Shown piece after piece: positions 1-7,015 of a stretch of 9,712 bases of DNA (within the stretch, counting starts at the first letter, position 1; each line of letters starts with the position of its first letter). The translations under genes were made by a program, and so were the position numbers. The stretch is from Clostridia bacterium (GTDB lineage: Bacteria; Bacillota_E; SLMV01; PUMD01). The stretch spans positions 1 to 9,712 of the forward strand of contig SKXF01000136.1 in assembly GCA_007128555.1 (NCBI GenBank). The letters are read 5' to 3'. The notes beneath the pieces are model-generated. The model did not search any database. It was given only the letters and a program-made list of their open reading frames with translations, and was not told the DNA's origin.

Positions 1-797
1 CGGCCCTGGAAACGTGGAACAACTCTGTGAAGTCCGTTGAGATCATCGATTCGGAGTGGGATGGCAGGGCCGTCCTGACGGCCCATACCAGCCCCCTGTT
101 TCGCTGGGACTTCTTCGAGGACGACTACATGGACCTCTACCGGAGGGCAGTAGGGGCGGGCGCGACAATCGCCGTTCATCCTCACGAGGACCGTGACGAC
201 GGTGGAATGCTCTATGATGACCCGGATCACATGTGCCAGGTGGTCACGGGGGCCCACAAGAGGCTTACCGATGCCGGGATTAAACCTGCCGCCTTCCGGA
301 GCAGTTTCTTTGCTTTCGCTGACCATCTTCCGGGGCTTCTGTCTGATCTTAATATGCGCGTGAGTCTATCCTCAGCCCCTGCCCTGAGGGCGTCTGAGCA
401 GGGGGCCGTGTGGAGCCCACAATGGGGACCCGATTTCACCACGGCCCGGATGATATGCAAAGAGAACTATCTGCATGCTTCGTGCGATCATGATACATGG
501 GACGTGTATGAAGTGCCCCTGGGATGGAGTGGCCAGGGCACGGAGTTGAAGATGGATTACCTGTTTAACGAGGGATCATCTTTGGACAGCCTGTGTAATG
601 TCTGGGAGAGGGTGCGAAGACGGGGTGCGGACACCGACCGTGTTCAGACGGTGTGTTTCTTGTGCCATGGTTTTGGACTGGGTGACGATCGATGGCGGGA
701 ACAGGCTCTTCGATTCATCGAATTTGTTCGTGGGTGCGACGACGAACTGGTCAATGTTGAGAATCTCGCCGCAGAAATCGAAGGGGGATCCAGATGA
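1..797 (+). CDS. NodB-fold (polysaccharide deacetylase-like) protein, 5'-truncated
   Basis: The reading frame is open to the window edge. The first in-frame candidate start, GTG at 27, has no SD before it, so the true start probably lies upstream. Counting from that GTG, the visible 256 residues have the layout of a degenerate NodB/carbohydrate-esterase-4 fold: a His-Pro-His-Glu-Asp metal-site motif at 51-55, an Ala-Ala-Phe-Arg segment at 88-91 where NodB proteins carry their conserved arginine loop, and a late Leu-Cys-His-Gly motif at 212-215 in the position of the family's final histidine. The first motif (T-x-D-D type) is not visible and may be upstream. Proteins of this fold hydrolyse N-acyl or cyclic amide bonds. 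The sugar specificity in the family name need not apply here. The gene ends in a 4-base ATGA overlap with the M14 peptidase, which implies translational coupling and a shared job. Fold assignment is moderately sure; substrate is unknown. Confidence 0.7.
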   Translation, partial: ALETWNNSVKSVEIIDSEWDGRAVLTAHTSPLFRWDFFEDDYMDLYRRAVGAGATIAVHPHEDRDDGGMLYDDPDHMCQVVTGAHKRLTDAGIKPAAFRSSFFAFADHLPGLLSDLNMRVSLSSAPALRASEQGAVWSPQWGPDFTTARMICKENYLHASCDHDTWDVYEVPLGWSGQGTELKMDYLFNEGSSLDSLCNVWERVRRRGADTDRVQTVCFLCHGFGLGDDRWREQALRFIEFVRGCDDELVNVENLAAEIEGGSR

Positions 798-2500
798 TAG
801 CACCGACCCTGATTGACTATGTGCGCTACAGAGACTATGAAGAACTCGTGGCGGCTCTCCGGACGCTGCAGTCAGAGTTTCCTGATCTGATTGAACTGGA
901 GGTCATCGGAGAGAGCTACGAGGGTAGAGACATCTATGGGGTCACCCTTACAGATACGTCGGCGGGACCGGCAGACGAAAAACCTGCCCTGTACGTGGAT
1001 TGCAACATCCATGCGGGTGAGGTCACTACTGCGGCCTTTGCCCTGTATCTTATGGGCTACCTGGCAGAGAACCACGATGAGAGCCCGCTGGTTCAGAAGC
1101 TGCTTGCCGATCACACGCTATACCTGATACCCAGAATTGCCGTCGACGGAGCCGATGTGTACATCAAGACAGCGTACAATATCCGCAGCTCCAAAAATGA
1201 ACTCAAGGACTATGACAGCGAGACCGGAATCGACCTGCAGGATCTCAACGGCGACGGCGCAGTGACCCTCATGAGAGTACCCCATCCCCACGGCGAGTGG
1301 AAAGCCTCTGAAAAGGATCCCCGGGTGATGGTTCACAGGGCACCTGGGGAGCTCATCGGTGATTTCTACAAAATCTATCCCGAGGGCCGGCTGAGACGTC
1401 CTGATGAACTGGATCCCGTGACCGTTCGGACCTGGGGCGATGGATACCCCCGCTGGCCGCTGGATCTCAATCGTCATTTCCCCAAGGGCTGGTCGCCTAC
1501 GCAGGAGGGTGCATCGGACATCCCGATCAGCGAGCCGGAGACGAAGGCCCAGGTGGGCTTCATCCTGGACCATCCGAACATCGCGTCCATGGTCGTGTTC
1601 CACACGGCGGCAGGTATGATCCTCGGCCCGGTCCCCAAGGCACCGGCTGAGGGTTTCCCCGAAGCGGATCTGCACGTGTTTGCCCGATTGACGGAGCGCG
1701 CAGAGCAGCACACGGGTTATCCTGCGCTTCAGGCGCATGACTTCATGAGTGACATTAGCGGGAACTTCCTCGACTGGTCCTATCACCATCTCGGATATGT
1801 CTGTTTCCTGATCGAAATGTGGAACATCGCTGACGCAGCTGGAGTGGAGATTCCCCCGGACTTGTTTGGCAAGTTCTACGTCAACATACCCGAGGACGCC
1901 GAGATCCAGATGCTTCAGTGGCTGGACCGGGAGTTTGACGGAGAGGGCTTCTCTGACTGGGCTCACTTTGATCATCCTGAGCTCGGGCCGGTTGAGATCG
2001 GTGGATGGCAGCTCAAGTTCACCCGGCAGAACCCGCCTCTGCCTTACCTTGAAGAGGAGTTGAAAAGGAATCTTCCCTTTGTCCTGGAGATGATGGGTGC
2101 CCTTCCCAGGGTGAGCTTCGGGAAGACACGGATCACGCCCCTCGGAGATGATGCCGTGCGAGTGCAGGTACAGGTGCAGAATGCGGGCTATCTCCCGACC
2201 CACGTGACCCAGCAGGCCCTGGACGCGGGGAAAGCGGAGCCCGTGCGGGTCACCTTCGACACGACCCTTGGTGAAGTCATTGGACATTGCGAACGGGATA
2301 TGGGACACCTGGATGGTCGGTCAACCCATGGTGATCAGCAGGGTCGAATTGGCTATAACATCTACGGGAATCCCGTTGCTGAATTTGAAAGGGTTGCCGA
2401 GTGGACCGTGCGCCTTCAAGACGGGAAGTTTGAAGGGGAGATCTGTGCGGGGACCCCGCGGGCTGGGCGGACGCAGATGAGCATTTGCTGGCCCGAGTGA
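794..2500 (+). CDS. M14 family zinc carboxypeptidase
   Basis: A 568-residue metallopeptidase of the M14 (carboxypeptidase A) family, expected to cut C-terminal residues from peptides or amide conjugates using one zinc ion. The zinc ligands are His73 and Glu76 in an N-I-H-A-G-E motif and His269 in V-V-F-H-T. Asp-Leu-Asn-Arg at 223-226 is the usual substrate-carboxylate arginine motif, and Glu340 in F-L-I-E-M-W fits the catalytic glutamate. A Ca-loop-like D-L-N-G-D-G segment at 149-154 sits in an insertion between the zinc sites. Residues from about 410 on form a separate C-terminal region, probably a beta domain. No signal peptide is seen, so it is probably cytoplasmic. ATG at 794 is preceded by a G-rich SD (GGGGG, 783-787) and overlaps the stop of the upstream gene by 4 bases. 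The family call is firm; the substrate is not known and could be a modified amino acid or peptide. Confidence 0.93.
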   Translation: MIAPTLIDYVRYRDYEELVAALRTLQSEFPDLIELEVIGESYEGRDIYGVTLTDTSAGPADEKPALYVDCNIHAGEVTTAAFALYLMGYLAENHDESPLVQKLLADHTLYLIPRIAVDGADVYIKTAYNIRSSKNELKDYDSETGIDLQDLNGDGAVTLMRVPHPHGEWKASEKDPRVMVHRAPGELIGDFYKIYPEGRLRRPDELDPVTVRTWGDGYPRWPLDLNRHFPKGWSPTQEGASDIPISEPETKAQVGFILDHPNIASMVVFHTAAGMILGPVPKAPAEGFPEADLHVFARLTERAEQHTGYPALQAHDFMSDISGNFLDWSYHHLGYVCFLIEMWNIADAAGVEIPPDLFGKFYVNIPEDAEIQMLQWLDREFDGEGFSDWAHFDHPELGPVEIGGWQLKFTRQNPPLPYLEEELKRNLPFVLEMMGALPRVSFGKTRITPLGDDAVRVQVQVQNAGYLPTHVTQQALDAGKAEPVRVTFDTTLGEVIGHCERDMGHLDGRSTHGDQQGRIGYNIYGNPVAEFERVAEWTVRLQDGKFEGEICAGTPRAGRTQMSICWPE

Positions 2501-2516
2501 GTTAGGGTAGTGAATG

Positions 2517-2575
2517 CGCACCGTCACCTGGCCCGAGATGCATGATCAGGTGGCGACGCAGCCGGTGACGGTGCG
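2517..2575. repeat. Inverted repeat with alternative pairings between M14 and dehydratase genes
   Basis: A perfect 12-base inverted repeat pairs 2517-2528 (CGCACCGTCACC) with 2564-2575, enclosing a 35-base loop. A second, mutually exclusive pairing joins CACCTG at 2525-2530 with CAGGTG at 2547-2552, sharing part of the left arm. No T-run follows, so it is not a classical intrinsic terminator. It may be an mRNA-processing or stability element, or an attenuator between the two genes. Pairing was read by eye. Confidence 0.6.
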
Positions 2576-2604
2576 TGGCCTCATTATGAGACCATCCTGG
2601 GGAC

Positions 2605-2609
2605 GGAGG
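2605..2609 (+). promoter_or_regulatory. SD that fixes the TTG start of the dehydratase
   Basis: GGAGG lies 7 bases before TTG at 2617. The nearest ATG upstream, at 2586, is out of frame, so the TTG is the best start. Confidence 0.8.
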
Positions 2610-2616
2610 CATCCGC

Positions 2617-3588
2617 TTGACAAATCCGGTTGAGCCATCTCATGAACAGATTGAATCGACTGCCGGGAGGCTCAGGGCGGTTCTCCCGGTGACGCCACTC
2701 GTGTCGGCCTTTTCCCTGGACCGACCCGGAGGTGGAAGCCATCTGCTCAAATTGGAGTCGATGCAGCCTACCGGATCTTTCAAGGTCCGTGGAGCGTTCA
2801 GCAAACTGCTGGACATGCAGCGAGGGGCCGGCACCGTGGTCACCGCATCCAGCGGGAATCACGGTGCAGCCGTGGCCTTCGCCGGTGACATGCTGGGCCT
2901 GGATGTTGTGGTCGTGGTGCCGGAGAACACACCCAGAGCCAAGGGGGACAACGTGGCTCGATGGGACGCAAAGCTGATTCATCGCGGGACGTCCTACGAT
3001 GAATCCGAAGATTATGCACGTTCGCTGGCAGAGGAGGACGGTATGTGCTACATCAGCGCCTTCTGCGACCGGGAGATCATCGCCGGGCAGGGCACGGTGG
3101 TCCTCGAACTCCTCGGGCAGACCGACTCCATTGACACCCTGATTGTCCCGGTAGGTGGTGGTGGTCTCATCAGTGGCATGGCCATAGCCATCAAGGAAGC
3201 CTCGCCCAGCACCCGGTTGGTAGGGGTGCAGCCAGCAGCCTCGTGCCCCATGTACCGTTCCTTCAAGGCTGGGCACATGGTAGAGGTTGAACATCTACCA
3301 ACCCTTTCTGAGGGGACTGCGGGAGGCGTACCCCCTGAGACGCTGGATATCGTCATGCGCTTTGTCGATGACATGGTCACTGTCACCGAGAACCAGATCC
3401 AGGATGCGATGAGGCACCTGTTGTTCGAGGAACGGCTCGTGGCCGAGGGCGCCGGGGCCTTATCAACGGCCGCGCTCCTCGCTGGCGAGGTTCCCCGGGC
3501 AGAGGCGGGTGAGACCGTTGTAGCTGTTGTGTCCGGTAGGAACGTGGATTCACAGGTTCTGGCCCGGCTGGGTGCTGAGTTCAGCTAA
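2617..3588 (+). CDS. PLP-dependent serine/threonine dehydratase-type enzyme
   Basis: A 323-residue fold-type II PLP enzyme of the threonine dehydratase/serine racemase group, expected to remove water and ammonia from a beta-hydroxy amino acid to give a 2-oxo acid. The PLP lysine is Lys56 in T-G-S-F-K-V-R-G-A. The cofactor-ring loop is S-S-G-N-H-G at 78-83, the phosphate-binding glycine loop is G-G-G-G at 180-183, and S-G-R-N at 306-309 closes the active site. There is no C-terminal ACT regulatory domain, and the length fits catabolic or racemase-type members rather than biosynthetic IlvA. The TTG start is supported by GGAGG at 2605-2609, 7 bases upstream; no nearby in-frame ATG has an SD. It precedes a cyclodeaminase-family gene, the arrangement of eutB-eutC in hydroxyectoine use. 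Threonine, serine, 3-hydroxyaspartate or a hydroxylated diamino acid are all possible substrates. Confidence 0.9.
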   Translation: MTNPVEPSHEQIESTAGRLRAVLPVTPLVSAFSLDRPGGGSHLLKLESMQPTGSFKVRGAFSKLLDMQRGAGTVVTASSGNHGAAVAFAGDMLGLDVVVVVPENTPRAKGDNVARWDAKLIHRGTSYDESEDYARSLAEEDGMCYISAFCDREIIAGQGTVVLELLGQTDSIDTLIVPVGGGGLISGMAIAIKEASPSTRLVGVQPAASCPMYRSFKAGHMVEVEHLPTLSEGTAGGVPPETLDIVMRFVDDMVTVTENQIQDAMRHLLFEERLVAEGAGALSTAALLAGEVPRAEAGETVVAVVSGRNVDSQVLARLGAEFS

Positions 3589-3784
3589 CAGGTTATCTCG
3601 GTTGCATTCAGAGGCCAGGGGTTTGATGCCATAAGATCCAGGGGCTTCGGGCGGGTGATGGGATCGGGTTCAAAGCATCAACTCCACGCGTCCCCCTACA
3701 ACGGGCACGTGGTTGCGAAATGCCCTGGGGTTTGCTGCACTGTGCCTTGATGACATGCGCAACGGTAATTACGGAGAGTAGGCG
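3589..3784 (+). other. 196-base intergenic stretch with nested inverted repeats
   Basis: No gene is seen. An outer repeat pairs TTGATGC (3623-3629) with GCATCAA (3675-3681), enclosing an inner repeat GATCC (3635-3639)/GGATC (3661-3665). A third pair, GGGCA (3703-3707)/TGCCC (3721-3725), follows. CCAGGGG occurs twice, at 3615-3621 and 3638-3644, 23 bases apart. No T-run or clear promoter accompanies them. The region could be a structured leader of the cyclodeaminase gene, or simply GC-rich spacer. Confidence 0.35.
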
Positions 3785-4822
3785 ATGGACCTGGCTGACA
3801 TACACGATGTAATGGAACGAGGAACACTGCTGCTGAATGAAGCAAGCATTGAGGAGTGTCTTTCACTGGGCGAAACAATCGAGGTGGTGTTCGGATCCTT
3901 CTTGAGTTTACATGATGGTAGTGTTGTACTTCCGCCCGTCGTGCATCTGAACTTCGAACAGCGCCAGGGCGAACTCGACATCAAGAGCGCTTACATGCTC
4001 TCCACAGAGATCCTCAGCGTGAAGGTGTCAAGTGGATGGTTCCGGAACGAGGAAGATTTTGGATTGCCGTCGGGTTTTGGCACCATACTACTCATTGACG
4101 CCACATGCGGTGTCACCCTTGCGGTGATGGATGGTGGGCACATCACTCGTGTAAGGACGGGTGCGGCAGGGGCCGTGGCGGCGAGACAGCTGGCCCGGGA
4201 TGATTCAGAGACGGCTTTCATCCTGGGTGCAGGGGCGCAGGGAAGGATTCAACTCCGGGGCCTGGCCGAGGTTCTGCCCAATCTGCAAAGAGCCCTGGTC
4301 TTTGACAGCGATTCAAACAGGTCAGAGAGGTTCAAGGAAGAGATGACTTCGCAAATCGGCTTGCCGATCGAGGTTGCCACGGGAATCGAAGATGCTGCTC
4401 TCCGTGCGGACGTGATCGTCACGGCGACACCATCACGAGAGCCTCTGATCATGCGGGAATGGGTGCTTCCCGGGACACACATTAACGCGATGGGTGCGGA
4501 CGGACCGGGCAAGCAAGAACTGGATTCGCGCATTCTGCGAGATGCGGACCGGGTGCTCGTGGACGCCTGGCAGCAGGCGAGGGAGCTCGGTGAATGCCAG
4601 CATGCTGTCTCGGATGGCTACATCGCAGTCGATGATGAGACCAGGCCTGTCCAGATTGGAGCGATCCTGGCGGGTGACGCTGTGGGTCGCAGATCTGAGG
4701 AAGACATAACGATTTTCGACAGCACGGGCCTCGCCGTTCAGGACCTGGCCACGGCACACCTCGCTTATCGCCAGGCCTTGAAGAAGGACCTTGGCGAGAG
4801 GTTCCATATGGTGAGCCAGTAG
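3785..4822 (+). CDS. Ornithine cyclodeaminase / mu-crystallin family protein
   Basis: A 345-residue NAD(P)-dependent enzyme of the ornithine cyclodeaminase/mu-crystallin family. Members cyclise or deaminate basic amino acids, reduce ketimines, or act as alanine dehydrogenases. Family marks are Lys67 and Lys80 in the substrate pocket, the M-D-G-x-x-I-T-x-x-R-T-G-A block at about 115-127 with Arg124, the Rossmann loop G-A-G-A-Q-G at 148-153, and the Asp239-Gly-Pro-Gly-Lys243 segment, whose aspartate is catalytic in true cyclodeaminase. A D-S-T-G-L-A-x-Q-D block at 312-320 closes the fold. Start ATG 3785 has GGAG at 3773-3776, 8 bases upstream. It sits between the PLP dehydratase and a NodB deacetylase, pointing to a joint amino-compound pathway like the EutC or SbnB contexts. 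The family is firm; the precise reaction cannot be read from the sequence. Confidence 0.92.
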   Translation: MDLADIHDVMERGTLLLNEASIEECLSLGETIEVVFGSFLSLHDGSVVLPPVVHLNFEQRQGELDIKSAYMLSTEILSVKVSSGWFRNEEDFGLPSGFGTILLIDATCGVTLAVMDGGHITRVRTGAAGAVAARQLARDDSETAFILGAGAQGRIQLRGLAEVLPNLQRALVFDSDSNRSERFKEEMTSQIGLPIEVATGIEDAALRADVIVTATPSREPLIMREWVLPGTHINAMGADGPGKQELDSRILRDADRVLVDAWQQARELGECQHAVSDGYIAVDDETRPVQIGAILAGDAVGRRSEEDITIFDSTGLAVQDLATAHLAYRQALKKDLGERFHMVSQ

Positions 4823-4947
4823 CGCGCTGGATCGCGGTTTATGCTCTGGGGACCTGGATGTTAGCGAGAGTGGGGTGGTCGCCAGGTACCTCCGACAGGA
4901 GACTGCGATCTCATCAAACAGATCCGGGGGATAGGAGAGATGCTTAG
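4823..4947 (+). other. 125-base intergenic stretch with one inverted repeat
   Basis: ACCTGG at 4852-4857 pairs with CCAGGT at 4882-4887 around a 24-base loop. There is no T-run and no clear promoter. AGGAGAG at 4933-4939 is the SD of the next gene. Confidence 0.3.
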
Positions 4948-5769
4948 ATGACGGTTTTAAATCACCCGGGGTTTTGCCCCGAGTCTCATCGGTTCGCTGC
5001 ACTCACGGTAGATCTCGACGGCGAAAGCGTCTGGCACAGGGCAGGACAAGGGGCACCCGCACCGCTTCATCGTTCCCAGGGAAGGTTTGGTCCTTCCGAG
5101 GGAGTCTGGAACCTCGTTGCTCTTTTTGAAGAGTTTGATCTTCCCGCGACCTTCTTTGTCCCGGGCGTGGTGGCTGAGGCTTATCCGGACCTGGTCGCCG
5201 ATCTGGCTGATCGCGGATATGAAATCGGAGCCCACGGTTATACCCACGTCCATCCCACCAGGTTGTCTGAGGAGGAGGAGCGCCAGCAGCTTATAGATAC
5301 GGTCTCCGTGTTGCATGGGATCACCGGGCAGCAGGTGCTGGGCTACCGTGCCCCAGGCTACCAGGTCAGTCCCCACACCTTCAACATCCTTGCTTCAGAG
5401 GGTCTGATGTATGACTCCAGCCTGATGGACTCCGAGCGCCCGTACGTGGGCGAGGAGGGCGTCGTGGAAATACCCGCGTCATGGAGCCTTGACGACTGGG
5501 CACTTTATGGTGAGTCGACAGCAGAGGAGCTGGCGACCCTCATGCCTGCGTCACAGGTGGCCGCAGCCCTGCAGTATGAGTTTGAGGCACGATCGACGGC
5601 CCGTGCTCTGTTCGTTGTCGTAATCCATCCCCAGCTTAGTGGCCGAGTCAGCCGGGTTCGCGCCTGGCGCGAATTCTTACAGGAAGCTCGCAAAGACGCT
5701 GAAATGCCGTGGACCACCCTGGGTGACCTGGCCCGGAGGGTCCGCGAAGGGTGCGGATGTATGTCGTAG
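4948..5769 (+). CDS. Polysaccharide deacetylase family (NodB homology) protein
   Basis: A 273-residue metal-dependent deacetylase with a full NodB domain. Motif 1 is T-V-D-L-D at 20-24, where Asp22 is the likely base and Asp24 a metal ligand. Motif 2 is H-G-Y-T-H at 96-100, giving the two metal histidines. Motif 3 is R-A-P-G-Y at 134-138. Y-D-S-S-L at 155-159 and I-H-P-Q at 226-229 match the last two motifs. The F-F-V-P-G at 69-73 and absence of a signal peptide resemble the cytoplasmic PgdA-like/allantoinase PuuE-like branch, whose members open amide or imide bonds in small molecules rather than act on cell wall. Start ATG 4948 has AGGAGAG 8 bases upstream. As last gene of the plus-strand block, next to amino-acid enzymes, it more likely deacylates a small amino compound than glycan, but this is inference. 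Confidence 0.92.
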   Translation: MTVLNHPGFCPESHRFAALTVDLDGESVWHRAGQGAPAPLHRSQGRFGPSEGVWNLVALFEEFDLPATFFVPGVVAEAYPDLVADLADRGYEIGAHGYTHVHPTRLSEEEERQQLIDTVSVLHGITGQQVLGYRAPGYQVSPHTFNILASEGLMYDSSLMDSERPYVGEEGVVEIPASWSLDDWALYGESTAEELATLMPASQVAAALQYEFEARSTARALFVVVIHPQLSGRVSRVRAWREFLQEARKDAEMPWTTLGDLARRVREGCGCMS

Positions 5770-5775
5770 AAAGCG

Positions 5776-5801
5776 GCGCCCGCCGACGAGGCGACGGGCG
5801 C
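5776..5801. terminator. GC-rich hairpin between convergent genes, possible bidirectional terminator
   Basis: GCGCCCG (5776-5782) pairs perfectly with CGGGCGC (5795-5801). Two further GC pairs follow inward after one mismatch. It fills most of the 37-base gap between two convergent genes, where a shared terminator is expected. It lacks a T-run on either side, so strength is uncertain. Confidence 0.5.
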
Positions 5802-5806
5802 GGGCC

Positions 5807-6790
5807 TCACTCCTGGAAATGCTCTGCCATGGCAAAGATCGCGGGTACCCCTCCGGTGTGGAAGAACAGGACCGCCTCTGCCTCGTCGTACGCACCGGAC
5901 TGCAGCAGATCGATCATCCCAGCGAGGGCTTTGCCTGTGTACACGGGATCTGTGACGATCCCCTCGGTGCGGGCCAGTAGACGGATGGCATCGTTGCCGG
6001 CCGTGGTGGGAACCCCATACACACCGCCATAGTACTGATCGTAGACGGTGATATCACCTGGTGAGAGTTGCTGATCCATGCCGAGCAGCTCAAAGGTGCC
6101 GTTTGCAATCTCACTGACAGCACTTCTCTGGGTTTCCGCATCATAGAGCACGGAGATGCCAGAGACCTTCATGGGACGATCGAAGGTGCGCGCACCCACT
6201 TCCACGCCCGCCTGGGTTCCGGCCGAGCCGCAGGTGATGAAGGCGTGTTGGAACGTGACGCCCAGGGTCTCGGCCTGGGTCACAGCCTCCCTCGTGCTCT
6301 CCACGTACCCCAGGGCGCCGACGGGTGTGGAGGCCCCAATGGGAATGATGTGGGGCCGGTAGCCCCTATGTCTCAGTTCTGTCGCGATGGTTTCCATCGC
6401 GGCCTTCGGATGATCCTGGCCGATGAAATGCAGATCAGCGCCCATGATGGTGAAGATCAGCAAATTCCCCTGGCGGACCGGGGGCTCGTCACCGGTCAGC
6501 ACCAGGTGGCAATCCATGCCCAGGCGCCGGGCGATGGCCAGGGTCTGGCGGCAGTGGTTTGACTGCACGCCGGCCGTGGTGATGATCACGTCGGCCTCCC
6601 TTTGGACGGCCTCGGCCATGGCGAAGTCGAGCTTGCGAACCTTGTTGCCACCCAGTCCCACCGTGGTGGCATCGTCTCTCTTGATGAAGATACGGGGTTT
6701 TGATCTGATGGCTGTTGCGAACCTGGGGAGCTCCTCCAGGGGGGTGGGGCTGGGTACCAGGTTGAGCCTCGGAAAGGATGACAGATCCAT
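5807..6790 (-). CDS. D-cysteine desulfhydrase-type PLP enzyme
   Basis: A 327-residue fold-type II PLP enzyme of the ACC deaminase/D-cysteine desulfhydrase family, expected to split D-cysteine into pyruvate, ammonia and sulfide, or to act on a related beta-substituted amino acid. The PLP lysine is Lys50 in G-G-N-K. Q-S-N-H at 76-79 carries the catalytic serine, G-S-A-G-T at 188-192 holds the phosphate, and D-P-V-Y-T-G-K spans 281-287. Two positions separate it from ACC deaminase: Thr285 after the active tyrosine, where ACC deaminase has Glu, and Thr312 in H-T-G-G, where ACC deaminase has Leu. Overall spacing resembles E. coli DcyD. L-cysteate sulfo-lyase (CuyA) is a close relative and cannot be excluded. 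ATG 6790 is preferred over TTG 6808 because a GAGG-rich SD (6798-6806) lies before it and overlaps the longer frame. It is convergent with the plus-strand cassette. Confidence 0.87.
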   Translation of the reverse strand: MDLSSFPRLNLVPSPTPLEELPRFATAIRSKPRIFIKRDDATTVGLGGNKVRKLDFAMAEAVQREADVIITTAGVQSNHCRQTLAIARRLGMDCHLVLTGDEPPVRQGNLLIFTIMGADLHFIGQDHPKAAMETIATELRHRGYRPHIIPIGASTPVGALGYVESTREAVTQAETLGVTFQHAFITCGSAGTQAGVEVGARTFDRPMKVSGISVLYDAETQRSAVSEIANGTFELLGMDQQLSPGDITVYDQYYGGVYGVPTTAGNDAIRLLARTEGIVTDPVYTGKALAGMIDLLQSGAYDEAEAVLFFHTGGVPAIFAMAEHFQE

Positions 6791-7015
6791 TGGGATACCC
6801 CTCTCCAACTTGTGATTTCATCTCGCGATGGTCTGCGTACGCCTCTGGTACAGGTGTTCTAGACCGGGCGGACGATAGCTTTCCCGGCAGGCGGATCGGA
6901 GCAGGTGACATGCCGCCGAGTTCGAAGAAGGCGCGATCATCGAAGTTGCTCAATCGCCGGCGAGGCACTGCCGACAGGAAACGCCTCCCGTGATTCCCTC
7001 ACCTGACGACCCGCT
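6791..7015 (-). other. 225-base gap upstream of the desulfhydrase gene
   Basis: No convincing gene was found. A short inverted repeat CCGGG (6864-6868)/CCCGG (6883-6887) and a CGCCGGCG palindrome at 6955-6962 are present. No clear promoter hexamers were seen on the minus strand, so read-through from the methyltransferase gene is possible. Confidence 0.3.

Noticed and set aside
27..29. GTG at 27 as the true start of the first gene
   Set aside because: There is no SD before it, the frame stays open to the window edge, and the first NodB motif is missing, so the gene is probably cut by the window.
1118..2308. A 396-codon open frame on the minus strand
   Set aside because: It is wholly antisense to the M14 peptidase, whose zinc motifs are unambiguous. 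The antisense product has no recognisable domain and no SD.
2584..3294. A 236-codon minus-strand frame
   Set aside because: It overlaps the PLP dehydratase, which has all its motifs, and encodes low-complexity shadow sequence.
4871..4892. T-box-like GGGGTGGTCGCC stretch before the second NodB gene
   Set aside because: It departs from the GGGTGGNACCGCG core, the leader is too short for stem I, and no terminator follows.
4940..4951. Three-codon ORF ATG CTT AGA TGA overlapping the second NodB start
   Set aside because: The SD lies directly against this ATG with no spacing, but is well placed for ATG 4948.
1..5769. A complete ectoine/hydroxyectoine degradation operon
   Set aside because: Only an EutB/EutC-like pair is present; no M24-type ectoine hydrolase, aspartoacylase-like deacetylase, transporter or regulator gene is in the window.
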